DNA from: JBHIYN01 sp041984235
Lineage (GTDB): Bacteria > Pseudomonadota > Gammaproteobacteria > Ga0077536
Length of the DNA: 64,000 nt
Assembly (NCBI GenBank): GCA_041984235.1
Contig: JBHIYN010000011.1
Location: 1-64,000 of the forward strand
Reading direction: 5' to 3'
Shown: positions 60,375 to 64,000 of the stretch, one piece after another
Layout: each line of letters begins with the position of its first letter
Numbering within the stretch: position 1 is the first letter of the stretch
Notes under the pieces: model-generated
Database searches by the model: none
Told to the model about the DNA's origin: nothing
Seen by the model: only the letters and a program-made list of their open reading frames with translations
Program-made: the position numbers and the translations under genes

Positions 60375-62657
60375 ATGCACGGTAAAGGCGAACACTTCGC
60401 AACGATCATCGCACTCGGCGTGCTGATCGGTGCTACGTTCCTGCTCGATCTGCGCATCCCGCTTGGAGTTGCCGTCGGCGTACTGTACGTCGTTGCCATC
60501 CTGGTAACTTATCGTGCTGGATTTCCCGCAGCTATGGGGCCCGTTGCGGCCTTGTGCTCGGTGCTGGTCATCGCCGGCTATTTCTTGTCGCCGGCGGGAC
60601 GCGAGATCTGGTTCGCGGCAGCCAACCGCACGTTGTCGCTGGCCATCATCTGGATCGCGGTGTGGCAGGGCATCGCGCAATCGCGCGCCGCGCGTGACAA
60701 GGTAGCAAGCGAGGAGCGAGCGGATCTGGTCCTGCACAGCGCGCTGGACGCGATCCTGACGATCGACGAGTCCGGAATCATCCAAACAGTCAATCCGGCG
60801 ACCGAACGCCTGTTCGGCTACCAGCGGGACGAGCTGCTCGGCCAGAACGTGAAGATGCTGATGCCGGAACCCTACCGGCACGAGCATGACGACTATCTGG
60901 AGCGCTACCGGCGCACTAAAGAGCGCAACATCATCGGAAGCGGGCGTGAGGTCGTGGCACAACGCCAAGACGGCACCACGTTCCCCGCCCATCTCGCCGT
61001 GAGCGAGATGGGTCATGAAGGCGCGACACGCTTCGTCGGAACCGTCCGTGACATCACTGCAAGCAAGGAACTGGAACGGCGGATCACCGAAGCCAAGGAA
61101 ATAGCGGAAGCAGCCAATCTGGCCAAGTCACAGTTCTTGGCCAACATGAGCCACGAGTTGCGAACGCCCCTGAATGCCATCATCGGCTACAGCGAGATGC
61201 TCGAGGAGGAACTGCGCGAAAGCGACGTGACGGCGCACGGCGGGGACCTCGAGAAGATCAACCTGGCGGGGCGGCAACTCCTCGGGCTGATCAACGACAT
61301 TCTGGACCTGTCGAAAATCGAGGCCGGCAAGCTGGAAATTACCAGTTCGTTGTTTCCCGTGACTACGCTCGTCGACGAGACGGCAGCCGTCGCAGAATCA
61401 CTGGTGAAACGAGGTGCTAACCGTTTCGAGGTCGTCATGACGGACGACCTCGGCACGATGTATGGGGATAAAGGCAAGGTACGCCAGGTGCTGCTCAACA
61501 TCATCGGCAATGCGGCGAAGTTTACGCACGGCGGCGTCGTCAAGCTGAGCGTCGCCAGGGAAGCGCTGGAGGACGGCGATTGGTTGAGGTTTTCGGTCGC
61601 GGACACGGGCATCGGCATGACCCATGCGCAGCTCGTCCGGGTATTCGACGAGTTCGCGCAGGCTGACAAGACTGCCTCGCGGGAATACGAGGGTAGTGGG
61701 CTCGGCCTGGCCATCAGTCGTAAGCTGTGCAAGCTCATGGGTGGCGACATCCGTGTTACCAGCGCACCGGGAGAAGGCAGTACCTTCACCGTCACGTTGC
61801 CGGCAGATGTGGAGTCGGTTCAGCGCGAGATCGCATACGCCGAAGCCGAATTAGCCGAACGCAACGCGGAGTTGCCGGCAGGCAGCGGACCGCTGGTGCT
61901 CGTGATCGACGACGAGCTCTCCGCGCGCGATCTAATGACGCGACATCTGCACCGGGCGGGCTTCCAGGTGGCCGTCGCGCGTAACGGCCGTGACGGGCTC
62001 GAACTCGCGCGACGCCTGAAACCGACCGCGATCACCCTCGATATCCTGATGCCCGAGATCGACGGCTGGGAGGCATTGCGAAGGTTGAAAGCGGACCCCG
62101 AGCTGGGCCGCATCCCAATCATCATGTGTACCGTCATGGACGAAGCCGACAAAGGACTTACCCTTGGCGTTGCGGATTATCTGACGAAGCCGATTGACGT
62201 CAAACGACTGTTCAAAACCATTGCCGAGATGTGTCCGGCCGAGGGTGCTTCGGTTTTGATCGTGGACGACGAGGAAATCACCCGACGGCTCATACGGCGG
62301 GAACTCGAAACGCAGGGCGCGCGGTTCACCGTTCACGAGGCGAGCGATGGTGTCGAAGGTCTCGCTCTGCTGCAACGGGAGACCATCGACCTCATCATTC
62401 TCGATCTCATGATGCCGCATATGAACGGCTTCGAGTTCGCCGAACAGATGCGGTGCAATCCGCGGTGGCAGGCAATCCCGATCGTAGTGCTGACGGCCAA
62501 GGACCTGACGGCCGCCGAGCGGGCGCAACTGAACGAACGGGTGGAACTGGTGGTGGCCAAGCAGGCAGGGAGGCCAGGTAATGTGGTGGCGGAGGTCGCG
62601 AGGTTGCTGCGGGCACGTTCTGACGCCGATGGTCAGGTTCGCCCGCGATCCGACTGA
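60375..62657 (+). CDS. Hybrid sensor histidine kinase with two receiver domains
   Basis: A 760-aa protein. The first ~100 residues hold four to five membrane helices, then come a PAS domain (about 115-235, LDAILTIDESGIIQTVNPAT), HisKA with His260 in FLANMSHELRTPLNAIIGY, HATPase_c (LLNIIGNAAKFT, FSVADTGIGM, GSGLGLAIS) and two receivers (Asp in ITLDILMPEIDGW, then LIILDLMMPHMNGF). The second receiver lacks the usual K-P motif in the last helix region and may be degenerate. ATG at 60375; the ~148-bp repeat element ends 13 bp upstream. Confidence 0.92.
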   Translation: MHGKGEHFATIIALGVLIGATFLLDLRIPLGVAVGVLYVVAILVTYRAGFPAAMGPVAALCSVLVIAGYFLSPAGREIWFAAANRTLSLAIIWIAVWQGIAQSRAARDKVASEERADLVLHSALDAILTIDESGIIQTVNPATERLFGYQRDELLGQNVKMLMPEPYRHEHDDYLERYRRTKERNIIGSGREVVAQRQDGTTFPAHLAVSEMGHEGATRFVGTVRDITASKELERRITEAKEIAEAANLAKSQFLANMSHELRTPLNAIIGYSEMLEEELRESDVTAHGGDLEKINLAGRQLLGLINDILDLSKIEAGKLEITSSLFPVTTLVDETAAVAESLVKRGANRFEVVMTDDLGTMYGDKGKVRQVLLNIIGNAAKFTHGGVVKLSVAREALEDGDWLRFSVADTGIGMTHAQLVRVFDEFAQADKTASREYEGSGLGLAISRKLCKLMGGDIRVTSAPGEGSTFTVTLPADVESVQREIAYAEAELAERNAELPAGSGPLVLVIDDELSARDLMTRHLHRAGFQVAVARNGRDGLELARRLKPTAITLDILMPEIDGWEALRRLKADPELGRIPIIMCTVMDEADKGLTLGVADYLTKPIDVKRLFKTIAEMCPAEGASVLIVDDEEITRRLIRRELETQGARFTVHEASDGVEGLALLQRETIDLIILDLMMPHMNGFEFAEQMRCNPRWQAIPIVVLTAKDLTAAERAQLNERVELVVAKQAGRPGNVVAEVARLLRARSDADGQVRPRSD

Positions 62658-62748
62658 CGATCGCGGCGGCGCCAGCTACAAATTTTCAATATCGTGCTGC
62701 GCAGGCGCGGGTCGGCCTGGAAGCCGGTCGCAGCTACGCAGGGCCCCC

Positions 62749-63201
62749 TTATTCCGGACCGGGTTCGATTTGCTCCCCGAAGAACAGCTCGAGATTATTC
62801 ATGGTGCTCTCTTCCAGATCGGCGAAGCGAAGTCCGATCGCAACGCCGCCGTGCAGCACGATCGCGACGAAGCGGACGCGGGCGCGAGCCTCGATCGGCG
62901 CCGCCGAACCACGCACCGGCAGCTCGCAGAGTACGTAAAGCTCGGGGCCACTCTCGTTCCCGATCTTTTCGCCGTCCGGATGCAAGTGGCTGGCGGTGAC
63001 GCGGTCACAGCGGAGGTGCATGCCGTCCGGGGAGATGTCACGTAGCTCTACCGGCCACAGGCGGCCGTCAACGGTTCTGACCCGGGCGGGCACCCGCAGG
63101 TCGACCCGGGGGAAGCTGCGTTCGTCGTCGTACAGCCGGTAGTACGAGGCACCAGAGCCGTAGCGCCGGTACGTATCCGACATTTTCTCGTCGTGCGGCA
63201 T
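62749..63201 (-). CDS. PilZ-domain protein
   Basis: A 150-aa cytosolic protein with a single PilZ domain: RSFPRVDLRVPARVRTVDGRL (the R-x3-R motif is present in part: R-V-D-L-R), then RDISPDGMHLRC (D/N-x-S-x2-G form). Such proteins bind cyclic di-GMP to regulate motility or exopolysaccharides. ATG at 63201; an alternative at 63183. Confidence 0.85.
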   Translation of the reverse strand: MPHDEKMSDTYRRYGSGASYYRLYDDERSFPRVDLRVPARVRTVDGRLWPVELRDISPDGMHLRCDRVTASHLHPDGEKIGNESGPELYVLCELPVRGSAAPIEARARVRFVAIVLHGGVAIGLRFADLEESTMNNLELFFGEQIEPGPE

Positions 63202-63350
63202 CGGTTATTGCCCCCGCGGCTCGGCGCAAAACCCCTCAGCCTTGAAGATTAGCACCTTCGTGGCCGTCGCCGACAGCCGGGTGGGATCCGGTTCAGGTCT
63301 TGGCGCGGGCGCCGATAACCGAAGCGAATACGTCCCCATGTGGCTGATTC

Positions 63351-64000
63351 ATGCATAACCATACTCCCGTCGTCATCGTCTCGGATACCCCGCACCAGCG
63401 CGAAGCACTGCATGCCGCGCTGGGCGGCCGCTTCGTGCTGGTCGACGCAGCGGCAGATCCTGCGCAATTGGCAGATCTGATCACGTGTTCGGCAGGCGCG
63501 GTCATCGTGTACTCGTTGAGCGCGGTTGCCGATGCACGGGAGTTGCATGCGGCAACCCTGGGCGCGCTGCCGGGCGACGCGGTGCCGCCCTTCCAGGCCC
63601 TGCTGGCGTGCCGTCGTCAGGACACGGCCGATGCTTGCGAAAGCTGCCTCCAGGGGAGCTTCGACAACTACGTGGTCGATCGGCCAATCTACGACATGCA
63701 TCGGTTGCTTCTCACGATGCACGGGGCGGTCGCCGCGGTCCGGACGCAGACTCGGATGAGAGTGACACTCGCGGCGCTGCGCGCCTGCCGGGGAGTTCTC
63801 GAGGACGAGCGCAGCGGGCTTTCGGCGCTGGCGGAGCGCAGCAGCACGGCGGCGGAGGGGATGGGAAACGAATGCGAGCAACTGCTTGCGACCATCGACG
63901 ATTCCGTGGTGGAGCTGCTCGCAATGCTCCGCAGCGCACAGGATCGCGGCAATGGGCAGGAGCTCAATCGCCCCTCAGTAGCGAACGTCGTGACAGCGCT
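63351..64000 (+). CDS. Receiver-like/unknown protein, open at window edge
   Basis: An uninterrupted frame from ATG 63351 runs to the last base, so this is the N-terminal part only (216+ aa). It begins HNHTPVVIVSDTPHQREALH, a pattern like the first strand of a receiver domain (VVIVSD), but the phosphorylation Asp is not clearly present. The region around 140-210 is helical. Position next to a hybrid kinase and a PilZ protein suggests a signalling role (inference). Without the C-terminus I give no function. Confidence 0.65.
   Translation, partial: MHNHTPVVIVSDTPHQREALHAALGGRFVLVDAAADPAQLADLITCSAGAVIVYSLSAVADARELHAATLGALPGDAVPPFQALLACRRQDTADACESCLQGSFDNYVVDRPIYDMHRLLLTMHGAVAAVRTQTRMRVTLAALRACRGVLEDERSGLSALAERSSTAAEGMGNECEQLLATIDDSVVELLAMLRSAQDRGNGQELNRPSVANVVTA

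Overview
The window is GC-rich chromosomal DNA from a bacterium, most likely a free-living aerobic gammaproteobacterium. The main reasons are the nrdR-ribD-ribE-ribBA-ribH-nusB-thiL order at the left end, a gammaproteobacterial type of Lon-like (YcbZ-like) protease, a PilZ/DUF1631 protein and a proteobacterial long-form leuA. I cannot fix the family from sequence alone. No rRNA, tRNA, CRISPR array, prophage or intact insertion sequence was seen.

Layout. 1-302: tandem hairpin-type repeats directly before nrdR. 316-5767: one-direction cluster for ribonucleotide reductase control, riboflavin synthesis, NusB and ThiL. 5799-7374: divergent DsrE-like and SoxYZ-like sulfur-carrier genes. 7500-13625: an aldolase/RraA-like pair with two small exported proteins, a DinB-like protein, a ThDP enzyme and a kinase-like fusion. 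13626-16949: a leftward run (DUF1631, ABM, SnoaL, VOC, ParA-like). 17181-26909: folE, a permease, a stress protein overlapping a Lon-like protease, a HAD enzyme, an Na+/H+ antiporter and a flavin monooxygenase. 27036-38069: mixed metabolic genes (F420-type oxidoreductase, two metallo-beta-lactamase-fold hydrolases, YtoQ, an acetyltransferase, a protease, a large ACP-acyl ligase-acyltransferase fusion, a cytochrome c, a flippase-like protein). 38169-42365: a leftward acyl-CoA cluster whose phosphotransferase and ACAD10/11-like dehydrogenase suggest phosphorylation-dependent hydroxyacyl-CoA breakdown. 42594-44041: a carboxymuconolactone decarboxylase-family gene with an in-frame UGA in place of a catalytic cysteine, then a NYN-domain RNase-like gene. 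44128-57796: BVMO, HAD, FKBP, exported proteins, lrp/leuA, a class III cyclase, a second F420-type enzyme and a methyltransferase. 57928-64000: a LuxR-type regulator, two lipoproteins, a hybrid histidine kinase, a PilZ protein and an open-ended gene.

Most notable. (1) The UGA at 42834-42836 lies exactly where CMD/AhpD-family proteins have the second cysteine of C-x-x-C-x3-H, and a 7-bp stem with a GG-starting 5-nt loop begins at the right distance downstream, so this is very probably a selenoprotein. (2) A family of ~140-150 bp terminal-inverted-repeat elements sits with the same end against the start codons of three unrelated genes (nrdR, an adenylate/guanylate cyclase, a hybrid kinase). Copies differ in sequence, but paired positions change together. 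(3) Two perfect 34- and 37-bp palindromes share their outer ~20 bp but differ inside. (4) A perfect 16-bp operator-like palindrome lies between ytoQ and a lactonase-like gene.
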